From: Pedobacter fastidiosus
Lineage (GTDB): Bacteria > Bacteroidota > Bacteroidia > Sphingobacteriales > Sphingobacteriaceae
NCBI RefSeq assembly: GCF_014306625.1
Contig: NZ_JACRYL010000002.1
Span: forward strand, 1 to 64,000
Reading direction: 5' to 3'
Length of the DNA: 64,000 nt
A program made the position numbers and the translations under genes. Every line of letters begins with the position of its first letter. The first letter of the stretch is position 1. The notes beneath the pieces are model-generated. The model was not told the DNA's origin, did not search any database, and saw only the letters and a list, made by a program, of their open reading frames with translations. Below are positions 46,401 to 53,361 of this stretch, piece after piece.

Positions 46401-46621
46401 AATACGGCTTAGAAAATGCTGGTAAGGCTTACATTTTGTATAATTCATCAGCAGAAGCAATGAACCTCGATTTAAGTAAATCAACAGGAAAATTCAATTT
46501 AAAAGTGTTAAATGCAAAAACGGGAAAAGTTATCAAAGAAGAAAAAATAAATGGTGGAACTGTTGCCAAAATAAGTAAAACTGCATCAGGAGACGAGGTA
46601 ATCATCATCAATAAAATTTAA
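43424..46621 (+). CDS. Large secreted beta-helix protein, DUF6298-like
   Basis: This is a 1065-residue protein from ATG 43424. An alternative ATG at 43391 lies in a repeat end, and a shorter one at 43505 would give a tighter signal peptide ('MFLICFLSAGLTTFAQ'). Residues ~80-560 have beta-helix features ('GAVLLEKGLYEVAGTLKLSASGVVLRGSG', 'TLSNIAGFKVGDKIIINRP'). A second module (~630-1000) contains 'GNRQEVPWWNGSARPYG', 'DHNYGLWYDRRRDDHERIRRMDGEVWAPFYELPYARSG' (in two stretches) and 'FMAEQYYDVTN'. I believe this matches DUF6298 proteins of pectin loci, but the activity is unknown. Acidic and aromatic clusters suggest a carbohydrate enzyme. The GH140-like gene follows directly. Confidence 0.55.
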   Translation: MLNTNQKYHLQKSFDNFLSIPLLKLSKLMFLICFLSAGLTTFAQKTKPIEPPKPIFKGKDGKMAYTPDELGNRIPDFSYAGYMAGERAIPNATIKVIVPVSKGDATLRIQSAINFVSKLPIGKDGLRGAVLLEKGLYEVAGTLKLSASGVVLRGSGMGENGTKIFATGLDRIGVIRILGKKNKVEEVPIAINDTYVPVNSNKLTLSNIAGFKVGDKIIINRPSTKEWIETLKTVEFGGGESALGWKPGTRDLHWDRKITAINGSTITFDAPITTALDSKYGGATVSKYAWDGRIAQSGVENLKIESDYHKENIKDEYHRWTAICLENVEDGWVRQVVFEHFAGSAVNVLETAKRITVEDCKSLAPISEIGGERRYTFLTTGQQTLFQRLYSEYGYHDFAVGFCAPGPNVFVQCQAYLPFSFSGAIDSWASGVLFDIVNIDGQALSYLNRGQDGQGAGWTTANSVFWQCSSARVDNFQPPTAQNWAFGTWAQFSGNGYWDMSNEQIQPRSLYYAQLKDRLGSEIDSRAFVLPMETEASSSPPVDVAQKLTKLAYKPALTVSEYIDSATERNRISLDANQAKSIDKIGLDKIVQPEMAGAMTIKNGWLVRGNEIVVGNRQEVPWWNGSARPYGLKNTKFHVTRFVPGRAGNGLTDDLDEITDSMKNGSVKVLDHNYGLWYDRRRDDHERIRRMDGEVWAPFYELPYARSGQDKAWDGLSKYDITKYNLWYWDRLKQFANLADQKGLVLIHENYFQHNIIEAGAHYADFPWRTANNINNTGFPEPVPYAGDKRIFMAEQYYDVTNEHRMAIHKAYIRKCLENFDGNSGVIQLIGAEFTGPLHFVQFWIDTIKEWEKETGKHPIIGLSVTKDVQDAILADPNRATVVDLIDIRYWHYQADGKVYAPQGGLSLAPRQHARLLKPKKTSFEEVYHAVSEYKNKFPEKAVMYSGDNFDSFGWAILMAGGSLSNVDGIDGKILSSASSMKPFLPAGKPAKQYGLENAGKAYILYNSSAEAMNLDLSKSTGKFNLKVLNAKTGKVIKEEKINGGTVAKISKTASGDEVIIINKI

Positions 46622-46622
46622 C

Positions 46623-48022
46623 ATGAACTTTAAATATAAAATATTTCTACTTGCAGTAGTTTGTTTTCTCGCCTTTGGATGCAGGAAAAAGCCTCATTTT
46701 GGGGATAAAAGTCTCTTGATTCTGAAAACTCTAGATATTTAACCACTGGTGATGGGAAGCCATTCTTCTGGTTAGGCGACACAGCCTGGCTTTTGTTTGG
46801 AAGATTAACCAGAGAAGAAGCCAATACCTATTTGGAAGACCGTAAACAAAAGGGTTTCAATGTTATACAGGTGATGTTGTTGCATGATGTTCCATCGAGA
46901 AATGTCTATTTGGATTCTTCTGTTGTTCATGCAGATGTTTCGAAACCAATGATTACTCCGGGTAATAATCCGAAAGATTCGCTCGCTTACGATTATTGGG
47001 ACCATGTAGATTATATTATTGATAAAGCTGCAGAAAAAGGGCTTTATATGGCTTTGGTTCCTGTTTGGGGAACAAACGTAAAAGCAAAAAAAGTTAATAA
47101 AACGCAGGCAAAAGCTTATGCTGAATTTTTGGCGAAACGGTTTAAAGACAGGTGGAACATCATTTGGTTAAATGGTGGCGATATTAAAGGAAGCGAGGGC
47201 ATGGATGTTTGGAAAACCATTGGCGAAACTTTACGAGTAAGCGACCCTAATCATCTAATTACTTTTCACCCAAGAGGGAGAACTGCCTCTTCGCAATGGT
47301 TCCAGAATGCGAGTTGGTGCGATTTTGATATGGTTCAATCCGGCCACCGCCGTTACGACCAGGATACTTCTAAAAATGAAAAACTGCATTATGGCGAGGA
47401 TAACTGGAAATATATTGAATCAGATTATAAGTTGAAACCTACGAAACCAACGATTGATGGAGAACCATCTTACGAGGATATTCCGCAAGGTTTACACGAT
47501 ACTACTCAGCCTCGTTGGAATGACGCAGATGTGAGAAGATATGGTTATTGGTCGGTTTTTGCTGGTGCTTTCGGCTACACTTACGGCCATAATTCGGTAA
47601 TGCAGATGTACAAAAAAACGGATTTAAAACCGGCTTATGGTCCGAAAGACCAATGGATAACTGCGATAAACGCACCTGGAGCTCAACAAATGCAATTCCT
47701 AAAAGATTTAATGTTATCGCATTCTTATTTGGACCGTGTGCCAGACCAAAGTTTGGTTGCAGGCAAGAACGGTGAAAAATACGAGCGTGTTATTGCAACC
47801 AGAGGAGAAGAATTCGCCATGCTTTATACTTACACAGGAAAAAATTTCAGCGTACAATTAGGTAAAACCGATGGCGATGATGTAAAAGCATCATGGTTCG
47901 ACCCAAGAACAGGAAAAGTTACGCCAATTGGTGAATTTGAAAATAAAGGTGTGAGGGAATTTAATCCGCCTGGAGAACCTTCAAATGGTAACGATTGGGT
48001 TTTGGTGTTGGAGAAGATATAA
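46623..48022 (+). pseudogene. GH140-like (apiosidase family, DUF4038) gene with frameshift near its 5' end
   Basis: ATG 46623 opens a lipoprotein signal peptide ('LAVVCFLAFGCRKK'), but this frame stops at 46740. The rest of the protein continues in another frame, from 'KSLDSENSRYLTTGDGKPFF' (~46709) to the stop at 48022. That frame has a TAA at 46706-46708, and 'ASFWG' just before the TAA also fits the family. So there is at least one indel between ~46690 and 46718, probably with a second change. The downstream body is intact GH140-type: 'KGFNVIQVMLLHDVPSRNVY', 'IIWLNGGDIKG' and 'PTIDGEPSYEDIP' hold the candidate catalytic Asp and Glu. BT1012, a family member, removes apiose from rhamnogalacturonan II. 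Confidence 0.75.
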
Positions 48023-48024
48023 TT

Positions 48025-48117
48025 CGGTCGTCATTGCGAGGAGGTACGACGAAGCAATCTCATTTATGGAGTCAGATTGCTTCAGCTCGCACAGGCCCGG
48101 CTTCGCAATGACGACCG
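48025..48117. repeat. Family-B palindromic element
   Basis: It has perfect ends, CGGTCGTCATTG and CAATGACGACCG. Internal GAAGCAATCT pairs with AGATTGCTTC. It starts 3 bp after the GH140-like stop. Confidence 0.9.
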
Positions 48118-48124
48118 TATTAAA

Positions 48125-48150
48125 CGTCATTGCGAGGCACGAAGCAATCT
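48125..48150. repeat. Family-B left half
   Basis: CGTCATTGCGAGGCACGAAG followed by CAATCT, with no matching right half nearby. Confidence 0.75.
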
Positions 48151-48175
48151 GATATGCCAGCAACCTTTAAAATTG

Positions 48176-48294
48176 CTGTCATTCTGAGGTACGAAGAATC
48201 CGCAACCAATTAGCACTACTGAAACCTAACCCACCATTTTGGTTCGGTGGTAGTTTTCTGTGACACGTGATTCTTCACTGTGTTCAGAATGACA
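48176..48294. repeat. Family-A palindromic element (diverged interior)
   Basis: It begins CTGTCATTCTGAGGTACGAA and ends GTGATTCTTC...CAGAATGACA. The interior ACCACC/GGTGGT sequence differs from other family-A copies. Confidence 0.7.
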
Positions 48295-48327
48295 AAGTTG
48301 GTGATTTAGGTGGGTGTTTATAAGAAC

Positions 48328-48411
48328 GGTCGTCATTCCCAATTTGATTGGGAATCTTAATACTTTGGCTTTTCTTAGCATTAAGATTCCCGCCTGCGCG
48401 GGAAGGACGAC
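48328..48411. repeat. Family-D palindromic element
   Basis: It starts GGTCGTCATTCCCAATTTG and ends CGCGGGAAGGACGAC. Internal GGGAATCTTAA pairs with TTAAGATTCCC. Confidence 0.85.
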
Positions 48412-48446
48412 AATTTAAAAGTGAAGGGTTTAAAAGAAATAAAAAA

Positions 48447-49379
48447 ATGTTAAAAGCAAAGTTCATATCACCATTTCGTTTCGCCATCATTGGCCTGGCT
48501 TTGTGCGGATTAACTTCTTGCTCAAAACAAGCTTATTTATTTACCTCTTTCCACGAGCCTGCAACGGAGGGTTTACGTTTTTTATACAGTTACGATGCCT
48601 ACCATTGGACAGATTTGAACAAAACATTTTTAAAACCCGAAGTTGGAACGCAAAAAGTTCTACGTGACCCATCAATAGTTCAAGGACCAGATGGTACTTT
48701 CCATTTAGTGTGGACTTGCAGTTGGAAAGGCGATAAAGGTTTCGGTTATGCAAGCTCAAAGGATTTAATCACGTGGAGCGAGCAAAAATTTCTTCCAGTG
48801 ATGGAAAGCGAGCCTAAAACCGTAAATGTTTGGGCTCCTGAAATTTTTTATGATGAGGAAAAAAAGGAATTTGTAATTATCTGGGCATCTACTATACCTT
48901 TTCGTTTTGCAAAAGGAATTGAAGATGAGGATAATAATCACCGGATGTACAGCATCACAACCAAGGATTTTGTGAGTTTTTCAAAACCCAGTTTGTTTTT
49001 AGATCCAGGTTTTAGCGTTATCGACGCAGTAATTGTAAAAAGAGCTTCTAAAGATTATGTGCTAGTTTTAAAAGATAATACCCGCCCGAACAGAAATTTG
49101 AAAGTGGCTTTTGCCAAAGATGCCTTAGGTCCGTATGAAAGTGTTTCGGAAACTTTTAGTCCGAAGTTAACCGAGGGACCGACAGCTGTAAAAGTTGGAA
49201 AAGATTGGCTGATTTACTTCGATGCTTACGGGCAGAAGATTTATTCAGCTTATAAAACATCAGATTTTAAGACTTTTAAGGATGTGACATCGGAAGTTTC
49301 AATACCAGAGGGGCATAAACACGGAACGATAATTAAAGTGAAAAGAAAAGTGATTGAAGGGTTGAAAAATAATAGATAA
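48447..49379 (+). CDS. GH43-like five-bladed-propeller glycosidase, lipoprotein
   Basis: The 310-residue protein has a lipoprotein signal peptide ('ALCGLTSCSK'). I chose ATG 48447; the longer frame from 48348 translates a palindromic repeat. The three GH43 acidic residues can be assigned: Asp74 in 'RDPSIVQGPDGTFHLVWT' (base), Asp193 in 'SVIDAVIVK' (pKa modulator) and Glu243 in 'LTEGPTAV' (acid). GH43/GH117-clan propellers remove arabinofuranose, xylose or galactose side chains. Subfamily cannot be set by eye. The last ~69 bp of the gene are duplicated 207 bp downstream, flanking a palindromic repeat. Confidence 0.75.
   Translation: MLKAKFISPFRFAIIGLALCGLTSCSKQAYLFTSFHEPATEGLRFLYSYDAYHWTDLNKTFLKPEVGTQKVLRDPSIVQGPDGTFHLVWTCSWKGDKGFGYASSKDLITWSEQKFLPVMESEPKTVNVWAPEIFYDEEKKEFVIIWASTIPFRFAKGIEDEDNNHRMYSITTKDFVSFSKPSLFLDPGFSVIDAVIVKRASKDYVLVLKDNTRPNRNLKVAFAKDALGPYESVSETFSPKLTEGPTAVKVGKDWLIYFDAYGQKIYSAYKTSDFKTFKDVTSEVSIPEGHKHGTIIKVKRKVIEGLKNNR
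49301..49369 (+). repeat. Direct repeat, left copy (within GH43-like 3' end)
   Basis: This 69-bp segment starting AATACCAGAGGGGCATAAAC is repeated at 49508-49576 with two mismatches. Confidence 0.95.
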
Positions 49380-49398
49380 CTCGTCATAGCATACAAGG

Positions 49399-49483
49399 TC
49401 GTCCTTTCGAGCGAAGAGCAACGTAGCCGAGAAATCTTTTTAGCTCGTTTAAAAGGTCTCTCCACTACGGTCGAGATGACGAC
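49399..49483. repeat. Family-C palindromic element between direct repeats
   Basis: It starts TCGTCCTTTCGAGCGAAGAG and ends ACGGTCGAGATGACGA. Direct repeats of the GH43-like gene end lie on both sides (49301-49369 and 49508-49576). Confidence 0.8.
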
Positions 49484-49507
49484 ATATTTAAAGAAAAATG
49501 AGGTTTT

Positions 49508-49576
49508 AATACCAGAGGGGCATAAACACGGAACGATAATTAAAGTGAAAAGGAAAGTGATTGAGGGGTTGAAAAA
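49508..49576 (+). repeat. Direct repeat, right copy (orphan GH43-like 3' end)
   Basis: It matches 49301-49369 at 67 of 69 positions by eye. It is non-coding here. The copies bracket the family-C element. Confidence 0.95.
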
Positions 49577-49586
49577 CTCCATGTAG

Positions 49587-49661
49587 AAATGACCACCAAG
49601 ACACAAAGAACACCAAGGCTAGTTAATTTCCTTTGTGTCTTTTGTGCCTTTGTGGTTCAAA
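49587..49661. repeat. Inverted repeat of the ACCACCAAGACACAAAG type
   Basis: ACCACCAAGACACAAAGAAC pairs imperfectly with CTTTTGTGCCTTTGTGGTT around a short centre. It is unrelated to families A-D. Confidence 0.65.
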
Positions 49662-49671
49662 ATAATAGCGA

Positions 49672-51503
49672 ATGAAAATATTTAAAATACTTTGTTTAAC
49701 CCTGCCATTTGCACTTGCGATACAAACCTTGCAGGCACAAGATACGGTGCGTTACACGGGAAAAACTTTGGTGAATGCTGATTACCATCATGGGCAACTT
49801 TCGCCGGTAATGGGTGTGCATAACATCCAAACTTTTAGAGCGAACAGAGAACATCCTAAATTGGCAGAAAACTTTGGCTGGACCTACAACATGCCCCAAT
49901 GTTGGCCTATTGGAACAACAAATTTTATATTGAATATTTAAGTGATAAAGTTGGAGAAAGCATTCCACCTGGTCAAACTTTAGTTCAATCATCAAAAGAT
50001 GGTTACACTTGGACGAAGCCAGAAGTTGTTTTTCCGATTTACCGTATTCCCGATGGAACAACAAAAGAGGGTAGAACCGACGTAGCAAAAGATTTAGATG
50101 CCGTAATGCACCAACGGATGGGTTTTTATGTTTCCACAAAAAATGTATTTCTGATTTTGGGTTTTTATGCCATCAGTTTCGATGCAAAAGACGACCCGAA
50201 TGATGGTCATGGAATTGGTAGAGCTGTTCGTGAAATTCAAGCGGATGGGAAGTACGGTCCAATTTATTTCATTCACTACAATCCTGGTTATTCGGAGATG
50301 AACACAAAATATCCTTACTTCACAAAAAGTAAAAATAAAGCTTTCGTTGAGGCATGTAATGAATTGTTGGCGAATAAGTTAATGACGCAACAATGGAATG
50401 AAGAGGCCGATAGAAAAGACCCTTTAATCACCTTGCAGAAGCAATATAAAGCTTTCAGTTACTATCATTTACCCGATGGAAGAGTGGTTGGTTTATGGAA
50501 AAATGCCTTAACAGCAATCAGTACCGATAATGGGAAAAGCTGGCCGGAAAGTGCTTTTCGTGCACCAGGTTTTGTAAATAGCAATGCTAAAATCTGGGGA
50601 CAAAAAACTTCAGATGGAAATTACGCTACAGTTTATAATCCATCAGAATACCGTTGGCCATTAGCGATTTCAACCAGTAAAAATGGTTTAGATTACACGA
50701 ATCTGCTTCTGATAAATGGCGAAATTACACCCATGCGTTATGGTGGAAATTATAAATCTTACGGTCCGCAATATGTTCGTGGCATAGAAGAGGGAAATGG
50801 CAAGCCTGCCGATGGAAAGCTATGGGTAACCTACAGCATGAACAAAGAAGATATTTGGGTTTCATCAGTTCCATTGCCGGTTAGCGATAAGGCCTTACAG
50901 CATGTTGATGATGATTTCTCGAAACTTCCAAAAGGAAAAGAACTGGAACAGTGGAATATTTACAGTCCGCTTTGGGCACCTGTTAAAGTAGAAAATGGCG
51001 CTTTGGTTTTAAAGGATAAAGACCCTTTCGATTATGCAAAAGCTGAAAGATTATTTCCTGCATCGAAAAAGATAATTGCCTCATTTTCAGTTACGCCAAA
51101 ACAAAATGATTTCGGATTGTTGGAAATCGAACTGCAAGATGCAAAAGGAATGGCAAGTGTTCGCTTGACATTTGATACTGCCGGAAATTTGAGCGCAAAA
51201 GCCGGTGCCCGCTACAAAAACTTCATGAAATACGAAGCTGGGAAAAGCTACGATATTAAATTGAAATTAGATGCGCATACTCGGTTTTATTCGCTCACGG
51301 TCAATGGAAAAGAGACTTCAATGAGTTTAGCTTTCCAGCCTGTAGCTTATGTTTCCAGGATTGTTTTCCGTACCGGAGATGTTCGACATTTTCCTGATGT
51401 GGATACACCTGCTGACCAGGATTACGATTTGAAAAATGCAGGTGAGTCAGAGAAAAAGGAAGCTGTTTATTCGATTAAATATTTAAAAACGGAGGGATTT
51501 TAG
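49672..51503 (+). pseudogene. Sialidase-fold (Asp-box) secreted protein, split by a one-base frameshift
   Basis: The first part (49672-49941) has a signal peptide ending 'LQAQDT' and ends out of frame after 'GWTYNMPQ'. The remainder is in the frame open from 49899 ('MLAYWNNKFYIEYLSDKVG'). Adding one C to the C-run at 49894-49897 would join them as '...TYNMPPMLAYWNNKF...', giving a single ~610-residue protein. Asp-box-like repeats ('SSKDGYTW', 'STDNGKSW', 'STSKNGLDY') indicate a six-bladed propeller, followed by a C-terminal beta-sandwich module. It resembles exo-sialidase-superfamily proteins of pectin loci. Substrate unknown. The lesion may be real or a homopolymer sequencing error. Confidence 0.75.
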
Positions 51504-51541
51504 AATGAAGAATAAGTCAAGCATCATAGCACTTATACGTA

Positions 51542-51613
51542 TCGTCATTCCCAACTTGATTGGGAATCGTAATGCAATAGGCTTTAAGATTCCCGCCTGC
51601 GCGGGAATGACGA
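51542..51613. repeat. Family-D palindromic element
   Basis: It starts TCGTCATTCCCAACTTGATT and ends GCGCGGGAATGACGA, shortly after the sialidase-like stop. Confidence 0.85.
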
Positions 51614-51643
51614 CCACCGAAACCATCACTGCATGCCCTAAAC

Positions 51644-51746
51644 TCGTCATTGCGAGGAGGAACGACGAAGCAATCCCATTCAAAAAGTCAGATTGCTTCA
51701 GCTCACACAAGCCCGGTTTCGCATTCGATAGCTATCGGATGACGAC
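51644..51746. repeat. Family-B palindromic element with nested ATAGCTAT palindrome
   Basis: It starts TCGTCATTGCGAGGAGGAAC and ends CGATAGCTATCGGATGACGA. The nested palindrome near 51727-51740 interrupts the right end. A degenerate family-B stretch follows at ~51777-51830. Confidence 0.85.
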
Positions 51747-51835
51747 CACCTTACCTGATTTGCACCTAACCTTATCGGCATTGCGAAGAGGAAAGACAAT
51801 CTTTCCCGAAACTTTGGGAAAGCAATCTCTCTCAA

Positions 51836-51919
51836 CCGTCATTTCGAGCGAAGCCGAGAAATCTTTGAACCTATTGGAAAAGATTTCTCGACTTCGTTTC
51901 ACTTCGCTCGAAATGACGG
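51836..51919. repeat. Family-C palindromic element supplying a start codon
   Basis: Its ends are nearly perfect: CCGTCATTTCGAGCGAAG and CTTCGCTCGAAATGACGG. The ATG inside the right end (51913) is the likely start of the next gene. Confidence 0.85.
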
Positions 51920-53361
51920 ATGAATTCAAGTCGAAAGGATGGATTAGTGGATTTTTATTATTGCTTCTTTTTTTCTTCTCGTCCTCTGCCAATGCTAAAA
52001 TCCTTTTGCCTCAAATTTTATCGAGCAACATGGTTTTACAGCGAGAAAAGCCCATCAATATCTGGGGATTTGCTTCACCAAGCGAAAAAATAGAAGTCAC
52101 TTTTGCCGGGCAATCTAAAACTACAATTACCGATAAAACTGGAAATTGGTCGGTTATTTTATCGCCACTTAAAACCTCATCAAAGCCACAAACCATGACG
52201 ATTTCTGGCTCCAATAAAATCGAATTAACCAACATTTTGGTTGGTGAAGTTTGGGTATGTTCCGGTCAATCTAACATGGAATATGCCATGCGTAAACTCG
52301 CAAAAATCCCTAAACCTAAAAATGAAAAATTAGGTTTTCCATCGGATGAAGTGGCAAAAGCCAAGAATAATCAAATCAGAATTTTCCTCGTTAATCGTAA
52401 ACAATTGAATAAACCCGATTCTATTCATAAAAGTTGGGCGGTTGCACAAGATTCCGCTTTGCGTTCTTTTTCTGCAGTAGGCTATTTCTTCGCTAAAGAA
52501 GTTCAGGAGAAATTGGGTATTCCGGTTGGCATGATTTCTTCGGCGATTCCCGGAAGCGCTATCGAGCCATGGATTTCGGAAGATGCTTTCGCTCAGGAAG
52601 ACTATTTCAAAAATCAAAAAGTAAGTAATGACCCCGGCAAGTTTTATCCAACGATGATTGAGCCACTTACTAAATTCAAAATCAAAGGTATTTTATGGTA
52701 TCAAGGCGAAACAAATTGCTTTTTAAACGAGACTATCAGTTATTCATACAAACTAAAAACATTGGTCAATCTTTGGCGTAAAGCATGGGGAGAACAGTTG
52801 CCATTTTATTATGTGCAGATTGCGCCATTTGATTACAGCAAACAAAAAAGCGACAAAGTTGTGCTTACTCCCGACACAGAACCTAACTTTTGGGAAGCGC
52901 AACAACAAGTTTTACGTTTGCATAATACCGGAATCATTTCTACTTCAGATTTGAATGATAACGGAGGGGATTTGCACCCAACGTACAAGTGGGAAGTTGG
53001 ACGAAGATTAGCACTTTTAGCTTTGGCTAAAACCTATAATCAACAAATAAGCTTTTCAGGTCCGATTTATAAAACGGTGAACTTTAAGGATGGAAAAGCG
53101 GTGTTGGATTTTGATTATTTGAAAACACCTAATTCTTCACTTACAGGATTTACAATTGCCGGTAGTGATGGGAAATTTGTAAATGCGGATGCGATATTTA
53201 AAGATGGTAAGGTAATAGTTTCGGCAAAAGATGTAAAAGAACCAAAAGCTATACGCTACAACTGGACAGAAAATCCATCCGGTAATTTTTATAGTAACGG
53301 TTTGCCGGCTTTGCCTTTCCGAACCGATAATCCTTTAATCAATCAATTTAAAACGAATTAA
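51913..53361 (+). CDS. SGNH acetylesterase (sialate O-acetylesterase/SASA family)
   Basis: This is a 482-residue secreted esterase. I chose ATG 51913, directly before the signal peptide ('GFLLLLLFFFSSSANAK'); the longer frame from 51505 only translates three palindromes. Catalytic motifs are 'VCSGQSNME' (Ser120), 'GILWYQGETN' and 'DLHPTYKWEVGRRLA' (Asp353, His355). An inserted beta domain precedes the Ser motif. Bacteroidetes relatives remove acetyl groups from sialic acids, xylan or pectin; deacetylation of pectin is the contextual guess. Its stop overlaps the following GH2 start (TAATG). Confidence 0.85.
   Translation: MTDEFKSKGWISGFLLLLLFFFSSSANAKILLPQILSSNMVLQREKPINIWGFASPSEKIEVTFAGQSKTTITDKTGNWSVILSPLKTSSKPQTMTISGSNKIELTNILVGEVWVCSGQSNMEYAMRKLAKIPKPKNEKLGFPSDEVAKAKNNQIRIFLVNRKQLNKPDSIHKSWAVAQDSALRSFSAVGYFFAKEVQEKLGIPVGMISSAIPGSAIEPWISEDAFAQEDYFKNQKVSNDPGKFYPTMIEPLTKFKIKGILWYQGETNCFLNETISYSYKLKTLVNLWRKAWGEQLPFYYVQIAPFDYSKQKSDKVVLTPDTEPNFWEAQQQVLRLHNTGIISTSDLNDNGGDLHPTYKWEVGRRLALLALAKTYNQQISFSGPIYKTVNFKDGKAVLDFDYLKTPNSSLTGFTIAGSDGKFVNADAIFKDGKVIVSAKDVKEPKAIRYNWTENPSGNFYSNGLPALPFRTDNPLINQFKTN

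Noticed and set aside
51505..51912. N-terminal extension of the acetylesterase
   Set aside because: This stretch is three palindromic repeats left open by chance; the signal peptide begins right after ATG 51913.
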